Of a DNA stretch of 22,413 nucleotides, positions 1 to 7,955 are shown one piece after another. The notes beneath the pieces are model-generated. The model was given only the letters and a program-made list of their open reading frames with translations. It made no database searches and had not been told where the DNA came from. The first letter of the stretch is position 1; each line of letters opens with the position of its first letter. Source of the stretch: an uncultured Phascolarctobacterium sp. (GTDB lineage: Bacteria > Bacillota > Negativicutes > Acidaminococcales > Acidaminococcaceae); assembly GCA_900553055.1 (NCBI GenBank), contig USBV01000007.1:1-22413 (forward strand), written 5' to 3'. The position numbers and the translations under genes were made by a program.

Positions 1-504
1 GATATCGGTATAAATAATGGTTTCTACGCCGTAAGCGGCCATTTTTTTTGCCAACTCGGTAGCCGCAACACCGCTGCCCTTGCCCCAGCCCTCGATGGCC
101 ACATCACCATTTTTAGCATCAATGCCCACAGCGATATGCCCGGGATATTTTTTGCAGGCCTCTTCGACCAGCTGCGGATTTTTTACGGCCGCACTACCCA
201 AAATCAAGCGGTTTACGCCCAATGACAAAAGCTTTTCGATGGTCTCCAAATTACGGATGCCACCGCCCAGCTGCACGGGAATGCTAACGCTTTGTAAAAT
301 ACGCTCAATGACGGGCACATTTTTGCCCTCACCGGCCAGTGCCCCGTCCAAATCAACTAAATGCAAAAATTCTGCGCCCAGGCCAGCCCATTTTAAGGCC
401 ATCTCCGCCGGGTCATCAGCAAAAACTGTTTCGGCATCAAAGCGCCCCTCGATCAGGCGCACGCAACGACCGCCGCGTATATCAATAGCAGGATAAATTA
501 TCAT
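1..504 (-). CDS. hisA: HisA, ProFAR isomerase (partial, 3' end beyond window)
   Basis: HisA isomerises ProFAR to PRFAR, the fourth step of histidine synthesis, in the cytoplasm. The first 168 codons are visible; the family is usually about 240 residues, so the C-terminal third lies off the left edge. The start reads MIIYPAIDIRGGRCVRL, with the catalytic-type Asp in the first beta strand (AIDI). It continues with HLVDLDGA and with QLGGGIR, a phosphate-binding loop, and then IAVGIDAKNGDVAIEGW, which carries the second catalytic Asp. This is the TIM-barrel HisA/HisF pattern, and the IEGW context fits HisA rather than HisF. The ATG (complement 502-504) overlaps the hisH stop as ATGA, indicating translational coupling. 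hisF and hisI would be expected next, outside the window. Confidence 0.95.
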   Translation of the reverse strand, partial: MIIYPAIDIRGGRCVRLIEGRFDAETVFADDPAEMALKWAGLGAEFLHLVDLDGALAGEGKNVPVIERILQSVSIPVQLGGGIRNLETIEKLLSLGVNRLILGSAAVKNPQLVEEACKKYPGHIAVGIDAKNGDVAIEGWGKGSGVAATELAKKMAAYGVETIIYTDI

Positions 505-1112
505 GGTTGCCACTCCTTAAACGCACGCAGCAGGCCTGCACCTACGCGGCTCGATTTTTCCGGATGAAATTGAAAGGCCTGCACATTGCCCCTGCCCACG
601 GAAGCTGTAACCTCCATGCCATAGTCAGAGTTTGCCGTAATAATGCTTTTGTCCTCGGGCACGCAGTGATAGCTGTGCACGAAATAAACGTACTGACCAT
701 CTGCATCCTTTAGTAAGGGCGAAGGAGTGCGCAGCTCCAGCTTATTCCAGCCCATGTGCGGAATTTTGTAATCCGTAGTCAAGTATTTAACCTGCCCCTT
801 GAAAAAGCCCAAGCCTGCCACGCCCGGAGCCTCGTCGCTACCCTCAAACAGCACCTGCATACCAAGGCAAATGCCCAAAAAAGGCTTGCCGCTGTGCAAC
901 GCATCCATAATCACCGGGATGAGGCCACTTTTGTGCAGGTTCACCATGCAGTCGCCAAAGGCACCCACGCCGGGCAATATTATTTTTTCGGCAGCAGCAA
1001 TTACCTCCTTGTCGGATGTAACCACGGGCTCGCCGCCTACGGCGGCGATGGCATTGCACACACTGTACAAATTACCCATGCCATAATCTATAATCGTAAT
1101 TTTATTACTCAT
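501..1112 (-). CDS. hisH: HisH, glutamine amidotransferase subunit of IGP synthase
   Basis: HisH hydrolyses glutamine and channels ammonia to HisF, which makes imidazole-glycerol phosphate and AICAR. The 203-residue protein is normal length for a class I amidotransferase. The nucleophile elbow is GICLGMQ with Cys82, and the catalytic partners are His183 and Glu185 in QFHPEKS. The N-terminus IDYGMGNLYSV and the oxyanion-region LPGVGAFG are typical of HisH. A GAGGGGAG ribosome site precedes the ATG. The gene lies 25 bp after hisB and overlaps hisA by 4 bp. AICAR made at this step feeds purine synthesis, a link to the purR and prs genes at the other end of the window. Confidence 0.96.
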   Translation of the reverse strand: MSNKITIIDYGMGNLYSVCNAIAAVGGEPVVTSDKEVIAAAEKIILPGVGAFGDCMVNLHKSGLIPVIMDALHSGKPFLGICLGMQVLFEGSDEAPGVAGLGFFKGQVKYLTTDYKIPHMGWNKLELRTPSPLLKDADGQYVYFVHSYHCVPEDKSIITANSDYGMEVTASVGRGNVQAFQFHPEKSSRVGAGLLRAFKEWQP

Positions 1113-1137
1113 CTATTTGCTCCCCTCAGGCAATTTT

Positions 1138-1722
1138 TTACAGGCTGCCCTTGCTGGACATAACGCCGTGCACACGCGGATCCATAGCCACAGCCTCAGC
1201 CAAGGCTCTAGCAAAGCCCTTAAAAATCGCTTCAATGATGTGGTGGGTGTTCTTGCCATAGAGCACGCGAATGTGCAGTGTCAGACCTGCGTTCATCGCT
1301 ACAGCGCGGAAGAACTCCTCCGTCATCTCCGCATCGTAAATGCCCAGCTGTACCTTGGGAATATCGGCGTCAAACACGAGGAAGGGACGACCGCTGAAGT
1401 CCAGGCACACCTGCACTAATGCTTCATCCATGGGCAAAAAGCAGTTGCCATAGCGATGGATGCCGGCCTTATCGCCAATAGCCTCCTTCAGCGCCTGGCC
1501 TAAAACGATGCCGCAGTCCTCCACCGTGTGGTGACTATCCACATCAAGATCGCCACTGGCCTGCACATTTAAATCGCTAAAGCTGTGCTTGGCAAGCAGC
1601 GTCAGCATATGGTCAAAAAAGCCGATGCCGGTGTTAATTTCACACACGCCGCTGCCATCTAAGCACCATTCCACACTAACGCCTGTTTCTAAGGTTTTGC
1701 GTTCTAAGCAAGCGCTTCTCAT
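1138..1722 (-). CDS. hisB: HisB, imidazoleglycerol-phosphate dehydratase (monofunctional)
   Basis: HisB dehydrates imidazole-glycerol phosphate to imidazole-acetol phosphate. The 194-residue protein is the stand-alone dehydratase; there is no N-terminal HAD histidinol phosphatase domain as in E. coli HisB. Metal-binding motifs are FFDHML (residues 35-40), DSHHTVED (62-69) and the C-terminal KNTHHIIEA (157-165), each carrying the expected His/Glu/Asp manganese ligands. Histidinol phosphatase must be encoded elsewhere, since no candidate is seen here. The ATG overlaps the hisC stop by 4 bp, and an AAGGAGGT site lies inside the end of hisC. Confidence 0.96.
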   Translation of the reverse strand: MRSACLERKTLETGVSVEWCLDGSGVCEINTGIGFFDHMLTLLAKHSFSDLNVQASGDLDVDSHHTVEDCGIVLGQALKEAIGDKAGIHRYGNCFLPMDEALVQVCLDFSGRPFLVFDADIPKVQLGIYDAEMTEEFFRAVAMNAGLTLHIRVLYGKNTHHIIEAIFKGFARALAEAVAMDPRVHGVMSSKGSL

Positions 1723-2924
1723 GCTTTACCTCCTTGCACTGCTACCACCAGCTCGGTGAGCTTAGCCAAGATTTGTTTATTTTCCTCCGGCAAGCCCACA
1801 GTAATGCGCAAAGCGCCAGTGAGCACCGGATGACTAGTGAAATCACGCACCAAAATGCTGTTTTCCAGATAATATTTAAAAATCATTTTGCCGCTAGCAG
1901 CCTGCTCTGGCAAATCCTTTCCGTATTTGGCGTAATAAGCCTTGGCCAGCTGCTCAGCCAGCTCGCCCTCGGCGCGCAGCATCACAAAATTCGTAGCCGT
2001 CGGCCACACTCTAAAGCCCAACTTTTGCATATAAAAGGCCATTTTATCGCGCTCAGCGCGAATGGTCTTGATGCGCTCCTTATAGAGCTCTTTATTTTCG
2101 TAAATGGTTTTGGCAACCATCAGGGTATAAGCGTTCACATGATAGGGCAGCAGCGCCTTACCCAGCTGGCGCACCAGGCCTAAAGCGCCCACGGCATAGC
2201 CGCAGCGCATGCCGGCCAAGCCATAAGCCTTAGAGAAGGTACGAAAAACCATAAAATTGCTGTATTTGCCTAGTAAGCTCAGCGTGGAGCCAGCCACCAG
2301 CCAAATTTTATTTAAGGGACGCATATCGTTGGGCGGCAGCTCCTTGCCATCGGCAAATTCCATATAGGCCTCGTCCATAATCACAGGACAGTCCACATTG
2401 GCAATAATTTTTTCCATCGCAGCCAAGCTGTTATAATTGCCCGTGGGATTATTGGGGTTGCAGACGATTAACAGGGACGGCTGCTCCTTAGCGCAGAACG
2501 CTATGACTGCGTCCGCATCCACAAAGCCCTCGCTAGTCAGGGGATAACGCACCGCAATGCTGTCACTCAAATCGGCATATTCACCGTACATGGAAAAGGA
2601 GGGGCAGGGCACAGCAATCTTTTTGCCGGAGCCGCCAAACACATAGCAGGCCTTTTCCAAAAGCTCGCTGGAGCCATTGCCGATTTTTACACAGTCAGCA
2701 TCCACATCCAGCTCCTTAGCGATGACCTCGCAAAGGTTTTCGGACTTGATGGGCGGATAACGGTTAAAGGGGAAACGTGCCGTGCGGGCAGCCACGCTTT
2801 GGGCGATTTCCTCGTGCACGGAATAATTGCTTTCGTTGGCGTTGACGATGATGTCAGCAGCCACGCTTTCCACAGAGTATTCCTCCATGGCTTCAATGCT
2901 TTTACGAACAGAAAACTCACTCAT
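1719..2924 (-). CDS. hisC: HisC, histidinol-phosphate aminotransferase
   Basis: This is a PLP-dependent fold-type I aminotransferase that converts imidazole-acetol phosphate and glutamate to histidinol phosphate. Seen are NPNNPTG (residues 156-162), MDEAYMEF (183-190, with the PLP-ring Asp and Tyr) and FRTFSKAYGLAGMRCGYA, where Lys232 is the Schiff-base lysine. At 401 residues it is longer than the usual 350-360. The extra length appears as an insertion at about 194-218, just before the PLP-lysine strand, and another at about 333-350 in the C-terminal domain. Gene position and the HisC-like N-terminus (NANESNY) support HisC over a broader aspartate aminotransferase. It starts 18 bp after hisD. 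Confidence 0.93.
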   Translation of the reverse strand: MSEFSVRKSIEAMEEYSVESVAADIIVNANESNYSVHEEIAQSVAARTARFPFNRYPPIKSENLCEVIAKELDVDADCVKIGNGSSELLEKACYVFGGSGKKIAVPCPSFSMYGEYADLSDSIAVRYPLTSEGFVDADAVIAFCAKEQPSLLIVCNPNNPTGNYNSLAAMEKIIANVDCPVIMDEAYMEFADGKELPPNDMRPLNKIWLVAGSTLSLLGKYSNFMVFRTFSKAYGLAGMRCGYAVGALGLVRQLGKALLPYHVNAYTLMVAKTIYENKELYKERIKTIRAERDKMAFYMQKLGFRVWPTATNFVMLRAEGELAEQLAKAYYAKYGKDLPEQAASGKMIFKYYLENSILVRDFTSHPVLTGALRITVGLPEENKQILAKLTELVVAVQGGKA

Positions 2925-2942
2925 TGCCTTGCACCTCGCTTC

Positions 2943-4286
2943 TTACTTGCCAATGCGTTTGCGAATAGCGTTGGCATGGGCAGTCAGGCCCTCTGCCTCA
3001 GCCAAGGTGATGATATCATCTGCAGCGGCATAGAGCGCAGGCGCGGTGTAGGAAATAATGCTAGTCTTCTTCATGAAGGTTTCCACATTCAAAACGGAGT
3101 AGAATTTAGCAGTACCACCGGTGGGCAACACATGGTTGGGACCGGCATAGTAGTCGCCCAAGGGCTCGGGGGAATATTGGCCTAAGAAAATGGCACCGGC
3201 GTTACGGATATAGGGCATAATTTCAAAGGGTGCCTTGGTCATAATTTCCATGTGCTCGGGAGCGGAAATATTGGCCATCTCGATAACTGTATCCATATCC
3301 TTGGCCAGTACTACCTTGCCTGCTTGAGCAAGAGAGGTTTCGGCAATCTCCTTGCGCGGCAGCTTAGCCAATTGAATTTCGATTTCCTCCGCAGTTTCCC
3401 TAGCCACTCGCTCGCTATCTGTTACGAGGATGGCGCAGGCCAGCGGGTCATGCTCAGCCTGACTCAACAGGTCGGCAGCCAAATATTCGGGATTAGCACT
3501 GTCGTCAGCGATAACAAGAATTTCGCTCGGACCGGCCAGCATATCGATATCCACATGGCCGATTACTGCCTTTTTAGCAAGAGTTACAAAGATATTGCCA
3601 GGGCCGGTGATTTTTTCTACCTTGGGCACAGTAGCAGTGCCAAAGGCCAGTGCAGCAATAGCTTGCGCGCCACCCATTTTATAGATTTCGGTTACGCCAA
3701 TCAGGCGTGCCGTTACCAAAACATTGGGGTTTACCTTGCCGTCCTTTCCGGGAGGCACGGCCATAACAATGCGGGGCACGCCAGCCACCTTCGCCGGGCA
3801 GGCGTTCATCATGACGGAAGAAGGATAGGCAGCGGTGCCGCCGGGCACGTAAATGCCCACGGAATCCACCGGAGTGACCTTTTGGCCCAGCATGGAGCCG
3901 AAGGGACGGTTGGTGAGCCAGGTTTTGGGCATTTGCTCCTCGTGGAATTTCATCACATTGGCAATAGCACGCTCCAGCGCAGCCTTAACCTCGGGCTTAC
4001 AAATAGCTTCGGCTTCAGCAAATTCTTCTTCGGTAACGCGAATATTTTCGGGAGTGAGCTCCACTCTATCAATCAGCTTGGTGTAGTAGAATAATTTCTT
4101 GTCGCCCTCAGCACGCACATCGGCCACAATTTGCTCCACAACCTGCGCAGCAGTCATGTGACAACCAAACATGGCATCGGTGCCCGCCTGAATACGCGGG
4201 GAAAGCTCCACCTCATCAAAGGCTTTTTTCTTCATCAAAGCAGCAATTTCCGCTGCGTTCATCTTTCTTGCATCAGTAACCTGCAT
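2943..4286 (-). CDS. hisD: HisD, histidinol dehydrogenase
   Basis: HisD oxidises histidinol to histidine in two NAD-dependent steps with a bound zinc. The chosen start (ATG, complement 4284-4286) gives 447 residues and puts AGGAGG 9 nt upstream. An in-frame ATG six codons earlier has no ribosome site and would overlap hisG by 17 bp. Key residues by family pattern: zinc ligands Gln276 and His279 in SQAEHDP, Asp378 in LGDYY and His437 near the C-terminus; catalytic Glu344-His345 in APEHMEI. The [11 protein letters not shown] (148-157) and GPGN segments are family hallmarks. Only 1 bp separates it from the hisG stop. Confidence 0.96.
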   Translation of the reverse strand: MQVTDARKMNAAEIAALMKKKAFDEVELSPRIQAGTDAMFGCHMTAAQVVEQIVADVRAEGDKKLFYYTKLIDRVELTPENIRVTEEEFAEAEAICKPEVKAALERAIANVMKFHEEQMPKTWLTNRPFGSMLGQKVTPVDSVGIYVPGGTAAYPSSVMMNACPAKVAGVPRIVMAVPPGKDGKVNPNVLVTARLIGVTEIYKMGGAQAIAALAFGTATVPKVEKITGPGNIFVTLAKKAVIGHVDIDMLAGPSEILVIADDSANPEYLAADLLSQAEHDPLACAILVTDSERVARETAEEIEIQLAKLPRKEIAETSLAQAGKVVLAKDMDTVIEMANISAPEHMEIMTKAPFEIMPYIRNAGAIFLGQYSPEPLGDYYAGPNHVLPTGGTAKFYSVLNVETFMKKTSIISYTAPALYAAADDIITLAEAEGLTAHANAIRKRIGK

Positions 4287-4287
4287 T

Positions 4288-4938
4288 TTATTTGTCCTCC
4301 TCATTTAAAACAATACGCAAATCCTCCACCAGCTTGTGCAAGCGCGCAAATTTCAGCTTAAAGCTGGCGCGGTTGGCAATCAAGCGAGCGGTGGCGGTGA
4401 AAATAGAATCCACCTCGGCCAATTTGTTTTCCTTCAGGGTACGCCCTGTTTCTACTATATCTACAATCATCTCGCTTAAGCCCACGATGGGACCCAGCTC
4501 GATGGAGCCGTTTAATTTAACAATCTCTGTTTGAATACCCAGCTTATTGAAGTACGCCTTGGCGCAGTTGGGATATTTCGTCGCTACACGTAAGTGAGCG
4601 TAGTCCGTGAGCTTTTCCCGGCGCTTGGCCTCCGGCACTGCCATCATCAAACGGCAGCGGCCAAAGCCCAAATCCAAGAGCTCCACCACGTCCTTATCCT
4701 GCTCTAAGAGCACATCCTTGCCGATGATACCAATATCGGCAGCGCCATATTCCACATAGGTGGGCACGTCCACGGTTTTAGCGATAATGAAGCGCACCTT
4801 GGTTTCCTCATTGCTGATGACCAGCTTGCGAGAATCCTCGGTTACGTTGTCGGCGCTGTAGCCAACCTTAGCTAAAAGACGCACAGATTTATCGAACAGC
4901 TTGCCCTTCGGCAAGGCTATAGTAATATACTCATCCAT
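4288..4938 (-). CDS. hisG: HisG, ATP phosphoribosyltransferase (short form)
   Basis: HisG joins ATP and PRPP, the committed step of histidine synthesis. The 216-residue protein has the two periplasmic-binding-like catalytic lobes and the PRPP loop DIVETGRTLKENKL (residues 160-173). It lacks the C-terminal ACT-like regulatory domain of the roughly 290-residue long form. Short HisG enzymes act as hetero-octamers with HisZ, which is encoded immediately upstream, and feedback inhibition by histidine depends on that partner. The N-terminus ITIALPKGKLFDKS is characteristic. The gene lies 24 bp after hisZ. Confidence 0.97.
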   Translation of the reverse strand: MDEYITIALPKGKLFDKSVRLLAKVGYSADNVTEDSRKLVISNEETKVRFIIAKTVDVPTYVEYGAADIGIIGKDVLLEQDKDVVELLDLGFGRCRLMMAVPEAKRREKLTDYAHLRVATKYPNCAKAYFNKLGIQTEIVKLNGSIELGPIVGLSEMIVDIVETGRTLKENKLAEVDSIFTATARLIANRASFKLKFARLHKLVEDLRIVLNEEDK

Positions 4939-4962
4939 TTATCTACTAACCTTCTCTTTCCT

Positions 4963-6132
4963 TTAGGATACATACACCAAGCTGGAGCAGCAATATTCCT
5001 TCACAGCGCTGGCTGCCCCGGCCAAGTCCATGGCCTCGGTGCACAGCTTCACGCTGCGCCCCTCCTGGCGCAATGCTGTAGCCTTAGCAATCGCTTCGGG
5101 CAGCTTGCCCTCGCTCCAGGCCACTAAAACATCCCAGCTACGCACATTTTTCAAGCTGCCGGCACGCTCCAGCGCCAGCACCACTCTGTCCACACCGAGG
5201 GCGAAGCCCGTAGCGGGGCAATCCAGGCCAAAGCCCTGCATCATCTTATCGTAGCGACCACCGCCAGCAATGGGGTAGCCAATCTCCGGCATATACACTT
5301 CAAAGAGCATGCCAGTGTAATAATCAAGGGAGCGATACAGTCCCAAATCAAAGCTCAGGTAAGCGGCAGCGCCATAAGCTTCTACTAAAGCGTAAATACG
5401 GCGCAAGTCTTCTAGCGCACTCAATGCTTTCGCATTGGTCACTACACCCGACACGCACTCAATGAGCTCCATCCCTCCCTGCAGGAAGAGGAAGTCTGCA
5501 AAAAGCTGCTTGATTTCGGGGCGAATATTTTCCATGCTGTCGGCCATCTGCTGCATGCCCACTGCATCGTGTCTGCGCAGGCAAGCCTTCAGCTGCTTCA
5601 CTTGCGCTTCGTCAAAGCCTGCCTCCTCAGCCAGACCGTTGATAAAATCAACGTGTCCTAGACTGATGGCAAACTGCTCCACGCCTGCAGCCTGCAGTGC
5701 TTCGGCTGCCAGCACGATGATTTCAGCATCGGCAGCAGCGCCGTTAGCACCTAAAAGCTCCACGCCCGCCTGCTCAAACTGGCATTGACGACCAGCCTGA
5801 ATCTCTTCGTAGCGATACAGATTCGCCAAATAGCACAGGCGCTTAATCTTCTCGCCGCCGGCCAGCCTTGTGGCCGTCAAGCGCGCGATGGGCGCCGTCA
5901 TATCGTTGCGCAGCACCAACAGATTATTGTTGCGGTCAAAAAAGCGAAAATCCCCCTTAGTGCCGCCGTTACCAAAGGTATCCACATATTCAAAATCAGG
6001 GGTTTTAACCTCGTCATAGCCCCATTTGTCAAACACATTCACAATGGCATTTTCGATACGCCTGCGGCTTTTCATCTCGCCGGGCAGAATATCCTTGGTG
6101 CCATAGGGGACCTGATAAACCTTATTTAACAT
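4963..6132 (-). CDS. hisZ: HisZ, regulatory subunit of ATP phosphoribosyltransferase
   Basis: HisZ is a histidyl-tRNA synthetase paralogue without charging activity. It binds the short HisG, activates it and carries the histidine-sensing site. The 389-residue protein has class II synthetase-like elements: LRNDMTAPIARL, YRYEEIQAGRQCQFEQAGVELLG (motif 2 region) and GGGRYDKMMQGFG...ATGFALGVDRV (motif 3 region). It lacks the C-terminal anticodon-binding domain expected in a true HisRS of about 420 residues, and it sits directly before hisG. The ATG overlaps the end of the upstream regulator gene by 11 bp, with AGGAG about 10 nt upstream. A catalytic HisRS is less likely on length and context. Confidence 0.94.
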   Translation of the reverse strand: MLNKVYQVPYGTKDILPGEMKSRRRIENAIVNVFDKWGYDEVKTPDFEYVDTFGNGGTKGDFRFFDRNNNLLVLRNDMTAPIARLTATRLAGGEKIKRLCYLANLYRYEEIQAGRQCQFEQAGVELLGANGAAADAEIIVLAAEALQAAGVEQFAISLGHVDFINGLAEEAGFDEAQVKQLKACLRRHDAVGMQQMADSMENIRPEIKQLFADFLFLQGGMELIECVSGVVTNAKALSALEDLRRIYALVEAYGAAAYLSFDLGLYRSLDYYTGMLFEVYMPEIGYPIAGGGRYDKMMQGFGLDCPATGFALGVDRVVLALERAGSLKNVRSWDVLVAWSEGKLPEAIAKATALRQEGRSVKLCTEAMDLAGAASAVKEYCCSSLVYVS

Positions 6133-6430
6133 CTTGCTTCTTCTCCTCTTTTAATACTCCCATCACAGAATTATAGCCATCAGCGCCATATACTAAACAA
6201 CGCTTAACACGGGAAATAGTAGCCGTGCTGGCACCGGTTTTTTCCACAATGGTCTCATAAATGCAGCCCTCGTCAAGCATCCGCGCTACCTCTAAGCGCT
6301 GAGCCATAGCCTTCAGCTCGCTAACAGTGCATATATCCTCAAAAAATTTATAGCATTGCTCCTGATCCTTCAAGCTCAGGATTACTTTAAATAATTGGTC
6401 GGTCAAATGGTCATGAATACTAGCAGCCAT
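6122..6430 (-). CDS. yerC: YerC/TrpR-family regulator, first gene of the his operon
   Basis: This is a 102-residue cytoplasmic DNA-binding protein of the TrpR/YerC (YecD) family. The sequence shows a helical N-terminus and a Trp-repressor-like helix-turn-helix at about residues 38-80, with SELKAMAQRLEVARML and the recognition segment TGASTATISRVKRC. The start at 6430 was chosen because AGGAGG then lies 6 nt upstream; the ATG two codons earlier abuts that site, and the TTG further up overlaps it. It is the promoter-proximal gene and overlaps hisZ by 11 bp. From context it probably represses this operon in response to histidine or an intermediate. The role is inferred, not shown. Confidence 0.88.
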   Translation of the reverse strand: MAASIHDHLTDQLFKVILSLKDQEQCYKFFEDICTVSELKAMAQRLEVARMLDEGCIYETIVEKTGASTATISRVKRCLVYGADGYNSVMGVLKEEKKQDVK

Positions 6431-6491
6431 GTTCATCCTCCTCAATATAAATCACTGGCAAAGCAGTTAATTGTAAATAACTTGTAGCAAT

Positions 6492-6520
6492 ACTTTAATA
6501 CTTTATCTAGTGAAAGTCAA
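6492..6520 (-). promoter_or_regulatory. Promoter of the histidine operon
   Basis: On the minus strand, TTGACT (complement 6515-6520) and TAAAGT (complement 6492-6497) are separated by 17 bp. This places the start site near 6485 and gives a leader of about 55 nt before the yerC-like gene. The leader is too short for a T-box or a histidine leader-peptide attenuator. The plus-strand 8-mer AATACTTT is repeated in tandem at 6489-6504, across the -10 box. Confidence 0.65.
6500..6517. promoter_or_regulatory. Candidate operator with CTAG centre (TrpR-like)
   Basis: ACTTT - AT - CTAG - TG - AAAGT is an 18-bp dyad: the 5-bp arms and central CTAG are perfect, with two mismatched positions on each side between them. 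It fills the spacer of the his promoter and overlaps its -35 box. TrpR operators are also built around CTAG half-sites. The adjacent yerC-like gene makes autorepression the simplest reading; this is inference. Confidence 0.45.
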
Positions 6521-6554
6521 GCAAAATTTGCGAAAAAATATTTTTGCGCCCCTC

Positions 6555-6583
6555 TTTACAATATCCTACTATTCTGATATACT
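6555..6583 (+). promoter_or_regulatory. Possible upstream plus-strand promoter
   Basis: TTTACA (6555-6560), a 17-bp spacer and TATACT (6578-6583) make a good sigma-A match with a start near 6590. Transcription would run through the stronger metN promoter and into the S-box. No gene of its own is evident before the riboswitch, so it may be a second metNIQ promoter. The match is in AT-rich DNA and could be chance. Confidence 0.4.
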
Positions 6584-6665
6584 TTATATAATTTAAAGAG
6601 TAGATGCTTTCCTTTCTTGGAGAACAGTAAGTTTACACATTTTGGGAATTTTATAGATGTTTTTA

Positions 6666-6694
6666 TTGACAATCTCTGCAACTAGATGTAAAAT
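6666..6694 (+). promoter_or_regulatory. Promoter of metNIQ
   Basis: There is a consensus TTGACA at 6666-6671, a 17-bp spacer and TAAAAT at 6689-6694. The start site is expected near 6701, about 10 nt before the riboswitch aptamer, the usual arrangement for an S-box transcript. Confidence 0.85.
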
Positions 6695-6710
6695 TATCTC
6701 TAACTTCACA

Positions 6711-6816
6711 GAGATTTCATCAAGAGTAGCCGAGGGACTGGCCCGATGAAGCTACGGCAACCACACTTACGTGAACGGTGCCAATTCCAACGGAGAAATC
6801 CGGCAGATGAAGATTT
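6711..6816 (+). promoter_or_regulatory. SAM-I riboswitch (S-box) aptamer
   Basis: The conserved S-box core is recognisable in order: TTTCATCAAGAG (from 6715), GAGGGACTGGCCC with GATGAAG after it (6732-6751), CGGCAACC (6755-6762), GGTGCCAATTCC (6778-6789) and the closing CAGATGAAGA (6804-6813). P1 pairs 6715-6721 with 6806-6812. SAM binding stabilises P1 and favours the terminator that follows. The switch is directly upstream of a methionine transporter operon, so import should fall when SAM is plentiful. Confidence 0.96.
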
Positions 6817-6829
6817 TTAGCGCAAGCGT

Positions 6830-6859
6830 ATCCTTCACCGTGCCGGTGGAGGATTTTTT
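6830..6859 (+). terminator. Riboswitch-controlled intrinsic terminator
   Basis: The hairpin has 11-bp arms, ATCCTTCACCG (6830-6840) and CGGTGGAGGAT (6844-6854), with a 3-nt loop and one G-U pair, followed by TTTTTT to 6859. The P1 3' strand contains TGAAG, which can pair with CTTCA in the terminator's 5' arm. That is a plausible antiterminator in the SAM-free state. Confidence 0.92.
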
Positions 6860-6917
6860 AATTGTAGGCGCTGCTTAGCTGCTATTGCAGACGCTTACAC
6901 AAGAAAGGATCATTAGC

Positions 6918-7955
6918 ATGATAGAACTAGTTAATGTAGAAAAAACCTACTATAGTAAGGCTGGCGATATCCACGCTCTGCACAAGACTAATCTGAGCAT
7001 CAAAGCAGGCGAGATTTTTGGTATTATCGGCCTTTCCGGCGCCGGCAAATCCACCTTGGTACGCTGCATCAATATGCTGGAGCGCCCCACCGGCGGCAAG
7101 GTTTTCGTGGATGGCGCAGAGCTTACCGCTATGAGTGATGCCCAGCTACGCAAGGCTCGTCAAAGCATCGGCATGATTTTCCAGCATTTCAACCTGCTCA
7201 CCAGCCGCACCGTATATCAAAACATTGCCTTCCCCTTGGAAATCCAAGGCATGAGCAAGACCGAAATCGATAAGCGCGTGCGCCCCCTGCTGGAGCTTGT
7301 ACAATTAGAAGAGCGTGCTGATTACTATCCCAGCCAGCTTTCCGGCGGTCAAAAACAACGTGTCGGCATTGCCCGCGCGCTTGCCAGCAACCCCAAGGTG
7401 CTGCTCTGCGACGAGGCCACCTCTGCGCTGGACCCGCAGACCACCAAATCCATTTTGGAGCTGCTTAAGGATATCAATAAAAAGCTCAATCTGACCATCG
7501 TGCTCATTACCCACCAAATGGAGGTTGTTAAAACCATCTGCGACCGTGTGGCTGTTATCGAAAATGGCGACATCATCGAGGAAGGCCCCATGGTGGATGT
7601 CTTCACTAATCCGCAACATCCCACTACTAAGGAATTCACTAAGAGCGTTATCAACGCCGAAATTCCTGATATGATTAAAAACATGCAGCTTACCGATACC
7701 TATAAGGACGGCAGCAAGCTCATCGTGCGCATTTCCTTCATCGGCGACAGCGCCAGCGAGCCCATTGTTTCCGGTATGGTTAAACGCTTTGCCGTGGATG
7801 TAAGCATCCTCTATGGCAATATTGACCAGCTGAAGGATGTTCCCTTTGGCACCCTGATTATCGAGGTCAGCGGTGACAAGGATGGCATTAAAAATGCTTT
7901 GGAATATCTGCACAGCCAAAATCTGAAGACGGAGGTAATCGGCTATGAATCCTGA
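6918..7955 (+). CDS. metN: MetN, methionine ABC transporter ATPase
   Basis: This ATPase of the MetNIQ importer for methionine (and related forms) sits on the cytoplasmic face of the inner membrane. The 345-residue protein, read from ATG 6918 with AAAGGA about 8 nt upstream, has Walker A GLSGAGKST (38-46), Q-loop FQHFNLL, signature LSGGQ (141-145), Walker B VLLCDE (161-166) and H-loop THQ (198-200). The C-terminal NIL/ACT-like domain (about 265-345) is the methionine-sensing module that causes trans-inhibition in this family. A longer TTG-initiated reading adds 11 residues but has no ribosome site. It overlaps metI by 11 bp and is controlled by the upstream SAM riboswitch. Confidence 0.97.
   Translation: MIELVNVEKTYYSKAGDIHALHKTNLSIKAGEIFGIIGLSGAGKSTLVRCINMLERPTGGKVFVDGAELTAMSDAQLRKARQSIGMIFQHFNLLTSRTVYQNIAFPLEIQGMSKTEIDKRVRPLLELVQLEERADYYPSQLSGGQKQRVGIARALASNPKVLLCDEATSALDPQTTKSILELLKDINKKLNLTIVLITHQMEVVKTICDRVAVIENGDIIEEGPMVDVFTNPQHPTTKEFTKSVINAEIPDMIKNMQLTDTYKDGSKLIVRISFIGDSASEPIVSGMVKRFAVDVSILYGNIDQLKDVPFGTLIIEVSGDKDGIKNALEYLHSQNLKTEVIGYES

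Noticed and set aside
80..496. Plus-strand open frames opposite hisA and other his genes, and similar open frames opposite glmU and prs
   Set aside because: They are antisense shadows of strongly recognised genes, with no ribosome sites or family motifs of their own.
4284..4304. Longer hisD start at 4304
   Set aside because: The ribosome site AGGAGG lies inside that extension; starting at 4286 gives proper spacing and a 1-bp gap from hisG.
6431..6485. T-box or histidine attenuator in the his operon leader
   Set aside because: The leader is only about 55 nt and contains neither a T-box sequence nor a His-codon run or terminator hairpin.
6604..6630. Eight-codon leader ORF (MLSFLGEQ) before the riboswitch
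   Set aside because: It has no clear ribosome site, no methionine or histidine codon run, and the main metN promoter lies downstream of it.
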